Shown here piece after piece: positions 23,913 through 35,036 of a stretch of 64,000 nucleotides of DNA (the first letter of the stretch is position 1; every line of letters begins with the position of its first letter). The position numbers and the translations under genes were made by a program. Origin of the DNA: Panax quinquefolius (Eukaryota > Streptophyta > Magnoliopsida > Apiales > Araliaceae); assembly GCA_020205615.1 (NCBI GenBank), contig CM035167.1, forward strand, positions 35,194,103 to 35,258,102, read 5' to 3'. The notes under the pieces are model-generated. The model was given only the letters and a program-made list of their open reading frames with translations, searched no databases and was not told the DNA's origin.

Positions 23913-24520
23913 CACTACAAAAAAATGGGCCTTTAGCAACGATTTTTCGGTCAACGACTTTATAAGTCGTTGCTAAAAGTATATGTTTAGCAACGAAATT
24001 TGTCCTTCGTTGCAAATTGTGTCAGACTTTCACTTTTTGCAACGAAATTCATACGTCGTTGCAAAATTTCGTTGCTAATTCATTGGCGGAAAAATTTTTT
24101 GTTGGAAATTCATTGCAAAATTTTTGGCCACTTGCTTTCCCTACATCGTGGGCAACGGAATTTTTTTTTGTTGCTAAAAATGGGGCTTTAGCAACGATTT
24201 TTCAGGCAACGACTTATAAAGTCGTTGCTAAAAGTATATGTTTAGCAACGAAACTTGTCCTTCGTTGCAGATTGTGTCAGCATTTCACTTTTTGCAACGA
24301 AATTCATAAGTAGTTGCAAAATTTGGAAACAAAATTCGTTAGAAATTCATTGTAAAATTTTTAACCACTTGATTTCTCTTCATCGTGGGCAACGAAAGTT
24401 TTTTTGTTGCTATATTTCGTTGCCTAATATGGACCACATTCATTTGCAATAATTTTTATTTTCGTTGCATATTCTATAGAACTTTTTGCAACGACTATTA
24501 AAATATTGCCTTAAATTAAG
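23913..24520. mobile_element. CACTA-type transposon left terminus with subterminal repeats
   Basis: It begins CACTACAAAAAAATGGG with AAT just outside. About 600 bp of subterminal sequence follows, packed with GCAACGA, TTTAGCAACGA and CGTTGCTAAA in both orientations, as in transposase-binding subterminal regions of CACTA elements. No transposase coding sequence is visible. It stops at a GAT/AAT microsatellite followed by a gypsy LTR fragment. The only opposite terminus in the window is at 1948-2010. Confidence 0.82.
23926..24440. repeat. Two-unit 255-bp tandem repeat in the CACTA subterminal region
   Basis: Units begin at 23926 (TGGGCCTTTAGCAACG) and 24181 (TGGGGCTTTAGCAACG). Each contains an inverted repeat of the form GCAACGACTT / AAGTCGTTGC with a short loop, and ends near a GGGCAACG block. 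Confidence 0.8.
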
Positions 24521-24570
24521 ATGATAATAATAATAATAATAATAGGTAGTAATAATAATAATAATAATAT
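24521..24570. repeat. AAT-type trinucleotide microsatellite
   Basis: Runs of ATA/AAT trinucleotides, interrupted once by GGTAGT, lie between the CACTA subterminal region and a gypsy LTR fragment. Confidence 0.85.
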
Positions 24571-25556
24571 TGTGATGCCCCCAAAATAGGTATACAACAC
24601 ACATTCTGAGTCACCAAATACATGGTATAGAAACAACTACAACTTTATTAATACAATTGTCGTGCAAAATACGACAACACTTAAACTGTGAGTTTAAATA
24701 CAAATATTGTCTTCTAGACAATATCCACGCTCAAATAAGTCCTCATTACAATTACTGATACACTATTTTACAAAATAGTGAGGACTACTAAAATAAATTC
24801 TAGAACCATCATTCCACACCCCAACTAGTACTCGCTACATTCTCGCCTCTTGAGAAGAAAAATGGAACAAAAAGAAAAAAAGTGAACTCAACTAGCCCAG
24901 TAAAGAATATTATGACTAAGATAATATAGAACAAATTATCGTTAGTCCTCAACAGTGAAAAATCTGATAGAATATATTAGACAACAAATTTCAGATCAAT
25001 ATTCACAGCGGAAATAACAATTCATAGAGGAGTTATGTAGAGAATGAAATCTACTATAATCTATGAATTTAAAAGTTCATCATCAATATTTTATTCCTGT
25101 AACATCAATATTCATCTTTGCACTACAGGCCAAAGATATTCATCAGTTGGTCATGTTCATCTCAACACCTATTCATCTTTGCACTACGGGCCAAAGATAT
25201 TCATCAGAAAATCATTCATCTTTGCATTACAGGCCAAAGATATTCAGTAATATCATCATTTATGACTGAGAATGATGAAAAATATTTTAAAGAAAATGAA
25301 TCCAGTGAAACAAAAAAATAAATATTACGGATTCGTACTTTAAACAATCCAAGTTCAAAAATACTTCATAAATAACCATAGTGAAGTAAAATTCAAGAAT
25401 GAATACCAAAACATGGAGACAATCAAAGCTAGTATCCAATATAGATATTTTGGATAAAAAATGAAAATTTAATTTTTCTGTGAATAGTGTCGTATTCGTG
25501 AATAGTACCGTATACGTAAATAGTAACCCCGACACTAAAAGACAAGAATTTCACAA
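24571..25556 (-). repeat. Tekay LTR fragment (R/U5 side)
   Basis: It begins TGTGATGCCCCCAAAATAGG and corresponds to about 3774-4812 of element B. It includes three ATCTTTG/CAAAGAT stem-loops at about 25110-25240 and the start of the GTGAATAGT array. It ends abruptly at TTTCACAA, short of the TATA box. No PBS or gag lies to its left, so it is an orphan LTR piece. Confidence 0.87.
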
Positions 25557-26400
25557 GATAAATCTTACGGGATAAATCACTTTTTTGTCACTGTACTGGG
25601 ATCTGATTTTCATTGTGGTTATCAAAACTTTTTTTGTTACAATCGAATAACTGTACTCTTAAAAACTTACCAAATGGTCATTCCGTTCGATTTCCGTCTA
25701 AAAATTTGACGAAAATGCTGACTGTGCATACTGACCCGTTATTTTTGCTGACGTGGAGGGCAAAAGGCTTGACTTAATTTTTTTTTAAAGAAAATGTTGC
25801 TATTGAGTGTCGAACTCTGGACCTCCCCAAACTAGAAATCTTATATTCCAACAAAAACCATTGCACCAACCACCTCTTATGCTAAAACTTATGTAATACT
25901 AATATTTAAACCAGCTAACATCTTTTATATGCATGTAAAGACGAGATAATAATAATTGTAATAATTGTAATAATAATAATAATTGTAATAATTATTATTG
26001 TAATAATAATAATACTAGTAAAAGAATACTTACTATTTGAATTTAAATATTTACTATATCTATCCATTCTGTATGTTTGTGATGTGAACAAGGATTGGAG
26101 AAATTTGGTCAAAGTGGTGAATTATTTATTGGGCGTCTACAAAGTTAGTTTCTTGACAATTTACTCATTTGGCCTTTATTGGATTAATGGTTATTGTTAT
26201 CATTATTCCTTATGGACAAGTTGTTTACTCCTTAATTCATCGTAATAAGACTGAGTCGACTGACTAACTAACCAACAAGGCAACAAACCATGTTGTTTAA
26301 ATTTTACAAAGTAAGATTAGTAAGTAACACGAATGTTGGCAATCCACAAAATAAATAATTTGAGTATTTAGTTTTGGATAATTACCCACCTTTTGGGTAT
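25557..26400. other. Unassigned AT-rich interval
   Basis: No coding sequence is recognised. It starts with GATAAATCTTACGGGATAAATCAC, a short direct repeat of GATAAAT, and a TTTTTTGTCACTGTACT string that resembles terminal regions of non-autonomous DNA transposons. No partner end was found. A TAATAATTG-type microsatellite lies at about 25945-26015. The TGTCGAACTCTGGACCT string near 25808 vaguely resembles a tRNA B-box but no tRNA or SINE could be built around it. Confidence 0.4.
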
Positions 26401-26405
26401 AATTA
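26401..26405. other. Left target-site duplication of the copia element (AATTA)
   Basis: AATTA immediately precedes the LTR boundary TGTTAGG at 26406 and is repeated at 58868-58872 right after the opposite LTR end. Confidence 0.85.
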
Positions 26406-28254
26406 TGTTAGGTTTGTAATATTCAAGAACGCAATCAAATTGCAAAAATAAGCGGAAACGTGTAAAATTAGAGTTTAAAATTTTTACAAACCATATACCC
26501 GGATCACCCTTTATGCACAATTATTAATTAAACGAAAAAGATGAATAAGAAACATACCCTTGAAGATCCGAGCTTCCTCAGGTACAAATTCACCTCCAAT
26601 CCTTTTCGCGTTCAACTTGAATCCACCGGGTTTGGTTCCTTCCTTTGATCAACGTTAGCCACCCAAGTGTTTGGCCTCTAGAGGTGATCCACCAAGGAAG
26701 AAAAAGAATTCAAGAAGATGGGTGGTTGGCTAAACCCTAGTTTTTTTATCTCTATAAAAAAAGAGCGTACTCTCCCAACTATTGGAATTATAACGTAGTC
26801 TTGATATCTGATATAAGACTCCTCTTATAAAGATATCAAGTAACCCTATTAAAATAAGGTATTGTTTAATTAAACCCTTTTAATTAAAGGGACTCCCTAA
26901 TCTTATTAGGGATAATTAATTAAACTCCTTTAACTAATTTTTCTTCCTAATCCAATTAGGAATAAATGAGTACTTATATTAAATTAATTTCTAAACTCTT
27001 TTAGAAATTAAAATAATAATAATAATTATAATAATATTAATAAGACTCCTCTTATTAATTTATATTTAATATTTCTAAAATATTAAATAATAATATTAAG
27101 CTATTTAATTTATTCTATCACCATAGATTAAATTAAATATACATAACATATTATTACGATTATGCCATTAACTTCTTAAATAATTATCCTTCCTTTTATT
27201 GTGACCCTTTAGGTTCTCCATATTAAACCGGTTGTGAATAAATCAATTAGAACAATTCTAATCTTATTTAAATAAATAAATTAAACAATTAATTTATTTA
27301 AATAAATAATATTTATTCTACAATAGGATAAGCCTCCCTAAAGAATCAACGACTTTCCGGATAATATAGATTTCAACATTAATCATAAAAGAACCTTTGA
27401 GTAAATAGTTACAGACAATTCAATCCTTCCACCATACAATGTCCCAATTAAATATAAGACATGGAATTATTGTTAAGTCTTATTTTATTCAATTATATGT
27501 ATTTCGACTCTTAAATGCATAACTCCAAATAATGCAAATTAGAAACTCCTTTCTAATTTCATTCGCTTTCGCCAAGGACTCTTTGGGTTGTCATTTATCG
27601 AATCACATAGGACATTTCTCTTCTTTAATAGAAGTGGTAGATTCTTTATCGATCATACATTATCTCCACGTATACAACTTATTATACCCAAGCATACCCT
27701 TTGATATACCCTAAGGGTCTTAAGGAATAAGTCAAAGTATAACTCATCATACACAAGATACTATGATGATCTCAAGTCCAAGGATCACTTGACTACTATC
27801 ACTACAAGAATTCCTATCGATGAACAAGTAAAACTCTATTAGGTATTCCTTAGCTGAGCCACGCTCGGTGAACTTATTCTCTAATAAGCACCTACATACT
27901 TGCTTTAGTGTCTCCACACAAATGATCATGAAATCAATCATCCTCATCCAATGAAAGCAAGCAACGATGTACCAATCTATCCGGATTCACTAATCCCCAA
28001 TTTAGTAATCCAATGATTGGGAACTATTTTAGTTTTAAGCTTTCTAAGAATTTAGATCTCATTAGAATGATCATCATCATTATTCTAAAAGCACTACTTA
28101 AAACTATGGGTTTATCACATATTATAAAACAAAGATCATGTAGATAATTAAAAGCCTTTAATAAATTAATACTTTTATTAATAAATGAATAAGATTGTTT
28201 CAAAGTATATGCTTTATCATCAAACATGATTGGCTTGTGTGCATACTACTTTCA
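26406..28254 (-). repeat. Copia 3' LTR (complete, 1849 bp)
   Basis: On the minus strand it runs TGAAAGTAGTATG to CCTAACA. It is the complete reference copy for the split 5' LTR. Several hairpin-forming AT-rich blocks (for example TTAATTAAAGGG and TAATCTTATTAGGG contexts at 26870-26965) lie in its plus-left half. Short open frames here are not conserved coding sequence. Confidence 0.9.
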
Positions 28255-28266
28255 ATCTCCCACTTG
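28255..28266 (-). other. Polypurine tract, copia element
   Basis: The minus strand reads GCAAGTGGGAGA followed by T and the LTR start TGAAAG. Its position next to the 3' LTR and its purine richness identify it. Confidence 0.78.
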
Positions 28267-29160
28267 CACTAAAGTCAATCGCCATGGTATCTCATACTCT
28301 TCTTCTCTAAGTGACGATTATCCTGCTGTTGGATAAGCTTTAGTTAATGGATATGTAATGTTGTTCATGAGAGTCCACTATCTCTATAGTGATTTCCCAT
28401 CTTTCAATGATTCTAATAATCAAATGAAAGTGCCACAACACATGTTTAGATCCAAGATGAGACTTAGGAACTATTCCTAGTTCTGTAATGAACTTTTAAT
28501 CCAAACAATTAACTTGTAGACTTCATTTATAGCTATATACTTTGTCTTTATCACTAAACCAAAGAACTCTTTCTTTGTTTGGAACCTTTCCAATTCATCG
28601 CACCAATTGCTCAAGATAACGCTTTACCTTAAAGTGGATTTTTCGTCATCTTGGTCCGTCTCGAGAAACTTGAGTCTGTTAAGCCCTCTAGTTTTAATTT
28701 AGACCCACCATGAATATGATCACATCCTTAGTGCCGGTTAAGCACTTTAAGATGTTTTTCACTGACTCATAGTGAACTTCTCCATAATATGACTGATCAA
28801 CATCAGGTCTCGTACATTTCATTGCATGCATGATTGACACTCATACGACCTCTCTTTTCAAGAGTCTGTGGGGAATATTAAGAGAGATACACTCCATAAC
28901 TCATCGACATGAGACATCTCTTGGAGTTTGCCATGCTAAACGACTTTAGCATCAAATGAATATACGTTCCTTGGGTTAAGTCGAGCATCCTCTTAAATCT
29001 ATCTATATAGATTTATATCCCCAATTAAGATATTCTTCCCAAATCATTCATGGAGGAATGTTTAGACAACTTTATCTTTACTGATTGTAGCATTGATATG
29101 TTATTCCTCATCCGTAGTATATCAACATATAATACTAGAAATTTCACGACGCCCCCCATC
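28267..29160 (-). pseudogene. Copia RT C-terminal part and RNase H, degenerate
   Basis: The minus strand, read across frameshifts, shows a copia RT from the catalytic box onward. At 29110-29135 it reads VLYVD-IL, where the second Asp of the usual YVDD box is missing. MLQSVKIKLSKHSSMNDLG follows, then IMHAMKCTRPDV near 28810-28830, and an RNase H start (LKCLTGTKDVI, LEGLTDSSF) at about 28690-28750. A tail resembling PLTKAYP lies near 28340. The RT fingers and the first catalytic Asp are absent, apparently through a deletion around 29150-29180. Confidence 0.8.
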
Positions 29161-30330
29161 GACCCTTTTTTCACACTCTTTTGAGTAGTTCATTCTAACC
29201 TCGTCAGATGTAATCGGATCATCATATTCCATGATGTGTACCTCATCATCATCATCCATGATGAATCCATACCTCCTAGGTATCTTCTGCATATACTATT
29301 CAGATTTACGATTCGATTGTGGTACAATAGATCTATCTATGTGTTCCTTTTATTTGACTTTATAGTGTTTTGTGGTTCTTGAACTCTTCAAGATCTATTA
29401 TCCTCCCACTAGCCCTTCAACGATAAACACATTTGTTTGAAAGAAGCGTGTTTCGCAATAAACACCTTTTGCTAAGGTGATTATAGAACATATACCCTAA
29501 ACTTACTTTAGGATGTCCCACAAATCAGTACATGTCAAATCTTGTCCCAAGCTTATCCTTCAAACCTTTTCACATAAGTTGGACAACCCCTTATCTTAAA
29601 ATACTTAAGATTAGGAATCCTCCCCGTCCATAACATTTATGGAGTCTTTCAATGGATTTTGAGGTTACCTTTTCGTAGATATGCGTACCATTTCTAGGCA
29701 TGATCCTGAAGGATCTTTGGAATGCGGTAAAATCATTTTGGACCGTACCATGTTCAACAAGGTATGATTTTTCCTTTCAGATACATCAATCAATTATTAC
29801 GTATCATGAGGTGTCCATTATGAGAAAAACTATTTGAGATGATCTAGAAACTTATTGCACAAGTATTTATTCCTTGATCTAATCAAAGAGTCTTAATACT
29901 TTGCAAATTTGTTTCACTTCAATTTTTTCAACCTTTCAAATAATTCACACTTGTATTTCAACAAATACATACATTCAACTCTTTGAATGATCATCTTCTT
30001 TTCTTATACTAGTTTGTTCAATATGCAAAAATTATTTTCATGTAAGTCAAGTATACAAAATTTATTAAGTAATATTCCATTCTATACAAAACATTATTAT
30101 TATAAATAGAACAACAATTGTTCTTAATTATAATACCAAAGATTTCATTGTCCAACAATAAAATGGAAATAATATTTTAACAAGAACTGGAATACAATAA
30201 CAACTTATTGACTTAATAGATTTGCCCGTAGGCATTGCTAAATTATAAGTTTCTATGGCTAATATGCAACAACCTTTGCTTCATTTTCCACACATAGGAT
30301 TACTTACCTTGTTTAACTTTCTACTTCTGC
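29161..30330 (-). pseudogene. Copia integrase region, degenerate
   Basis: Fragments on the minus strand include SERKNHTLLNMVRSKM at about 29735-29785 (the stretch around the integrase catalytic Glu). NLKYFKIRGCPTYVKRF follows at about 29555-29625, and a RRYLGGMDSSWMM / YGFIMDDDDEVHIMEYD block at about 29225-29290, the linker between integrase and RT. The zinc-binding part is not convincingly visible. Many stops and frameshifts. Confidence 0.72.
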
Positions 30331-31250
30331 TTGGTCCCTTCATAAATCTATATTTATGATAACCAAAGTCGGTATCCAATACCCAAGTAGAACCTTGACT
30401 TAAAGAAAAATTTATTTCAATCATGAACAAAAATTGTATTGTAACCGAAACTTCACTAAGCTTCTTTGGTTAGCCTCTGCAAGATGCTTCTTACAGTTTC
30501 TTTCCAGTGTCCAGGCTTATTGAGTGGAAGCAAGCTCCTTTGCTATCCGTATCAGTTTTGTTCTTATTATCCTTTGTTTATGCCTTTCTATTTACCTTCT
30601 TTGAATCATTTTTCTTTTCAGAAGATCCTTTGGCCCCTACCAGTAAGACTTGATCTTTCTTGGTTGAAAGTGACTCTCAACATTTTTCAATATGTTAAGC
30701 AAATCAACGAGGTCGATATTCAGCTTGTTCATATGAAAAATTCACAACAATTGTGAAAGGAGTCCGGAGTGAGTGCAAGATCAAATCTTGGCTCAACTCT
30801 CCATCCATGACAAAACTCGTTGTCCTAATTGATCAATCAAATTGATAATGTTAAGGACTTTTATCTGCATCAGAAGTGTCATCTGGTCATTCTAGATCGG
30901 AAGAGCTCCTTAGATATCCGATATCTATCGGTCCTAATTTCCTCACCATCAACTACTTGATGTGCAGAATATAGTAGAGAACATCCATAGTTTCATGCCG
31001 ACGTCAAGCTCGTTACTCATGGATGCGAGCATGATGCATCGAGCCAATCTGTGCATCATCTTGCCATTTTCTAAAAGTAGCAATCTCTTCCTCGAGGCAT
31101 TGTCTGCAACCATTGCAGGGATAGACGTATTAAGGATATAAGATAGTTTTTCAGCTATGAGAACTATTCTCAAATTCTTTAACCAATCCGTTTAATTCGG
31201 TCTGGTTAATTTAGCATCTAATATGCTTCGCAGTGATAGTAATTTTTAGA
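30331..31250 (-). pseudogene. Copia gag, zinc knuckle and protease, degenerate
   Basis: The gag part, at 30949-31173, includes ARCIMLASMSNELD, a motif typical of copia gag. A CCHC zinc knuckle with GHWK core lies at about 30475-30540, broken by two single-base losses. The protease start, STWVLDTDFGYHKY, at about 30345-30395, has D-T-D where D-T-G is expected. Gag coats the RNA and the protease processes the polyprotein; neither could function here. Confidence 0.75.
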
Positions 31251-31439
31251 CATTGTAAAATTCTGTAAATGAATTTGTAATTAACAACATTTAAACATAT
31301 ATTCTTTTATTAATTACCAAAATAAATTAGGTCTTGTTTTAAATTGGTATCTCCCACTATTTTCTTCAAACTATATTACCCTCACTTATATAGTTCGGCA
31401 AAATCTAATTAAAGATTTGCTAGTGAGAATAAGGATCCC

Positions 31440-31790
31440 ATTTCAAATGTATATAGCTTTGTGGTGACACAACAAACTATATATAAATAAATAGGTAGAC
31501 AATTTTTGTCAATTACATCAACTATGCAACTCCTTTTCTTTTGCCTCTTAGATTATTTTGATCAAGTGGTGGCACATCCAAATCAAAATTATCTAAGTTA
31601 AGTCCGACCTAGCACTCCATATATTCAAAAAGAAAATATCATCCTTGTGGTGACACAACAAAACAATATTGTTCAATTTTCTTTATAAGCATCAAATGTG
31701 ATAAATTAACATCTTAAATACTTAATACTTGCCTTGTGGTGACACAACAAACTCATATTAAATATTTAATACTCTATTAATTTTATCATG
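31440..31790 (-). repeat. Three hairpins with a conserved apical sequence in the copia leader
   Basis: The word GTGGTGACACAACAA occurs at 31461, 31647 and 31736, each time within an inverted repeat. The arms differ between copies but are self-complementary: TATATAG/CTATATA, AAAGAAAAT/ATTTTCTTT, and a 13-base AT-rich arm with one mismatch. The conserved core is itself a TTGTG/CACAA hairpin. It lies between the PBS and gag of the element. Confidence 0.7.
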
Positions 31791-32518
31791 CTAGAATATG
31801 ACGCTCGATATTCCAAATATCTTTGAACGCTTAGGACTTAATATAAAAATTTGAGGGGTTTGTTATTAATTTGTCTCATCTTGTTTAGCGCACATGCACA
31901 TATATATATAAAATACGCATCATATTAATGAACATGCGAAGCATGTTTGCATAATATATAATATATATAGAATAAGCATGCACATATAGAATACAATATT
32001 CTACCCGGATTGATTATGGACTTTTATTCTAGTTTGGTTCACTAGAGCCGCCAAGTGAACCAAAAGGTCAAACCCTAGGGATGCAAGAAATAATATTTAA
32101 ATATAACTATTACATTTAAACCCGGGCTCCATTACAAACGGGTCTTCAAGCGCTCCTTGCTCCTTGATCTCCAATTTTTCAAAATTAATTCTAACTATTC
32201 CTATTACAAAACTATTTAAAATAAATAGAAGCCTTGATCGCTAATCGAGGGAAGTACATAGGAGGAGATAGAATTTACATTAAGAAAAATTAGAGAAGAC
32301 GAGGTACGCAGACCCCATTTAATAAAACCCATACATTCATGCATCCAACTAAAATAAAATCCAATCACATTGGTCAATAGTCTATAATTAATTCCATTTA
32401 TTATCATACACATCACCATATGCATCAATACATAACATTCATCTGATGAATAATAAACATTCAATATATATATTGATATCATTTAATGGGCAAATTTAGT
32501 TAGTATAAAATCTATTTT
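31791..32518 (-). other. Copia untranslated leader, central part
   Basis: This is the non-coding leader of the copia element. A more GC-rich patch at about 32120-32170 (CCCGGGCTCC, GGGTCTTCAAGCGC) stands out. I see no conserved open frame. Confidence 0.5.
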
Positions 32519-33060
32519 GAATCAAAATAAACTCCTTTATTTTAATCCAAATTTAAATCAAAATAAAACTATTTTATTTTAATTTATCCAATTTTGAATA
32601 AAATAAACTATTTTATTTTAATCAAAATCTTTAATCAAAATAAACTCCTTTATTTTAATTAATTATGGAATCCAATTCCATGTAATAAAAAAATTATTAA
32701 AGGAAACACGGATTATCTTTCCTATTCACAAATAAACTCCTTTATTTTGAATAATATGAAATCTTATTTCATATCTAAATAAACTCCTTTATTTAAGAAA
32801 AAGACTGATTCTTTTTCCTATTCACAAATAAACCTTTTTATTTTTGAATAATATGAAATCTAATTTCATATCAAAATAAACTCCTTTATTTAAGGAAAAT
32901 AGAATCCAATTTCAACTCTAATTAGTTATCTTGAAATCCAATTCCAACTCTAATTAGTTAGCATGAAATTTAATTTTAAAATTAAAATAAACTTTTTATT
33001 TTAAGATTAAAATGAACTTTTTATTTTAAAATTAAAATAAACTTTATTTTAATTCTAAAA
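32519..33060 (-). repeat. Clustered AT-rich hairpin repeats in the copia leader
   Basis: About eleven copies of a word like AAAATAAACTCCTTTATTTT, with variable centre (CTCC, CTA, CTT), occur here. Each is an inverted repeat (AAATAAA/TTTATTT) spaced by 15-80 bases of less regular sequence. Confidence 0.75.
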
Positions 33061-33128
33061 TTATTAAGAATAATATATATATAACTATTATATATATATA
33101 TATAATAATCGTATATATATATATATGT

Positions 33129-33179
<51 letters not shown>

Positions 33180-33190
33180 ATATTACGTTA
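33061..33190. repeat. (TA)n microsatellite
   Basis: Long interrupted runs of TATATA occupy about 33070-33183 between the hairpin cluster and the PBS-proximal leader. Confidence 0.9.
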
Positions 33191-33337
33191 ACATGGTTGC
33201 CTCGATTTCAAATAGGATTTTATTTTTATTTTTTTATAAATAAATTTTATACAATAAAATTATGCCCAATTAAATTGTTCTAAACACATATCAATATATA
33301 TATCAAATTAAAATAATTAATAATTCGCATAAAGGTT

Positions 33338-33351
33338 TGGCTCTGATGCCA
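33338..33351 (-). other. Primer-binding site, copia element
   Basis: The minus strand reads TGGCATCAGAGCCA, one mismatch from the initiator Met-tRNA complement TGGTATCAGAGCC. It adjoins the LTR boundary at 33353 and fixes the minus orientation. Confidence 0.85.
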
Positions 33352-33352
33352 C

Positions 33353-33675
33353 TGTTAGGTTTGTAATATTCAAGAACGCAATCAAATTGCAAAAATAAGC
33401 GGAAACGTGTAAAATCAGAGTTTAAAATTTTTACAAACCATATACCCGGATCACCCTTTATGAACAATTATTAATTAAACGAAAAAGATGAATAAGAAAC
33501 ATTCCCTTGAAGATCCGAGCTTCCTCGCGCAGTACAAGTTCACCTCCAATCCTTTTTCGCTCAACTTGAATCCATCGGGTTTGGTTCCTTCCTTTGATCA
33601 ACGTTAGCCACCCAAGTGTTTGGCCTCAGAGGTGATCCACCAAGGAAGAAAAAGAATTCAAGAAGATGGGTGGTT
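33353..33675 (-). repeat. Copia 5' LTR, PBS-proximal piece
   Basis: This matches 26406-26727 of the 3' LTR with few changes and stops at GGTGGTT, where the Tekay LTR TGTAAGACC begins. Confidence 0.92.
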
Positions 33676-35028
33676 TGTAAGACCGAAATTTTTAAATAAA
33701 AAGGAATTTCCTTTATTTATTATTTTGAAATAGTAAGGGTTGATTTGATTAATGTGGATAGTTAAGGGTTAAATACGCAAATATTTCAAAATAAGCAAGT
33801 GGTTATAAAATATTCATCATCATTGTGGGAATATTCGTTTGGTCGTGGAATATTCATCTTTTGGGAATATTCGTATTACGACCAAGCAGCACCATGTGTG
33901 GGCCCCATAACTAAAAAAGCGATTGGATGAAGAAAACGACAAATATAAGTTGTTTTTAAATAACGGCAGAAGTTGTTACCAAGATTATCATCGTTGGAAT
34001 ACCCGGTGGTTAAAACACACTAATACGCGTTGTTGAACAAGAAGATACCAGATTGCACCAATTATTGATTCTTACGTAAGAAGGCACTACTCAATAATGG
34101 TTACAAAGAATTATCGCTCAAAGATTTTATCGAGTTAATAATTGTCGCGTTGATATTTTATATTGTTGTTGTTTCAATAATTGTCATTACACAAGATTTT
34201 TCATTATCGAAGCAATAATTCATATTATCCTGAATAATATTATTAGATAACATTATTGGCAATGTCTAGAAAGTTCTCGCCTAAGGAGAGGTTTGGTCAC
34301 CTAATTGCGCCACAAGAAGAAGAAATTTTTATTGGAAAGCCCCTCTTCCTAGAACCTACTCGGTGTCAATATTGTGATTCTCGTAATATTATTTGTGAAT
34401 AATTAATTATTGATTTATATGATGAGGAAAATATTGATTTTATGTGGATATAGATGGAGAAAATTTTAAAATGACAATTGTTGAAAATTAATATTTTATC
34501 TTTTTCTCGATAAAATAATTCATTTAAATATATTATTTTAATAATATATTAATGGTGATATTTTTACAACTAATGTGGGATATATGAGTATACGAGGAGG
34601 AAGAGTATTTTTGTTGCAATAAATGTTTAAAACATGTTAAACATGTCATGGGACCCCATTTATCGATCGAAATTTGATTATATACCTGTAAAATCGCCTG
34701 CTTGTGGATTTTTGGTCAATTTTTATTTGAATTTGGAAAAACTTTCTTCTGCAAAGTTGTAGAGAATTGAAATTCCTATAAAAACTCATGAGATTCGAAT
34801 TTTTTGATGAAAGGGCTATTTATTATGAATTATTGAAGTTTCAAGTTCAAATAATTGATTTTTGTAAGTTTTAATTATTTATTTTATGAAAAACGTTTTT
34901 TTATCATTTCTTTCTAGAAGGTTGGCATGTGGGAAATGTTGGGATCTGATTTCCAAAGAGGCGTAGGAAATTTATTAATAATAATATATTTTATTAAATT
35001 TTTCGCTTTGGTGTTCTAAGCATTTTCC

Positions 35029-35036
35029 TATAAATA
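35029..35036 (+). promoter_or_regulatory. TATA box, array LTR 1
   Basis: TATAAATA followed by GGTGCTTAGG. Equivalent TATA boxes in the other array LTRs lie at 41293, 48860 (TATAAAATA) and 56423. Confidence 0.65.

Noticed and set aside
25800..25880. Possible tRNA-derived SINE (B-box-like GTCGAACTCTGG)
   Set aside because: No A box, no cloverleaf and no 3' tail or target duplication could be found.
25945..26015. A low-complexity isoleucine-rich frame (25915-26112)
   Set aside because: It is produced by a trinucleotide microsatellite.
26870..27320. A Rho-independent-like terminator or bacterial regulatory hairpins
   Set aside because: The hairpins are in a copia LTR of a eukaryotic genome and have no adjacent prokaryotic gene.
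30466..30756. A 96-residue plus-strand open frame
   Set aside because: It is antisense to the copia gag zinc-knuckle region and has no recognisable domain.
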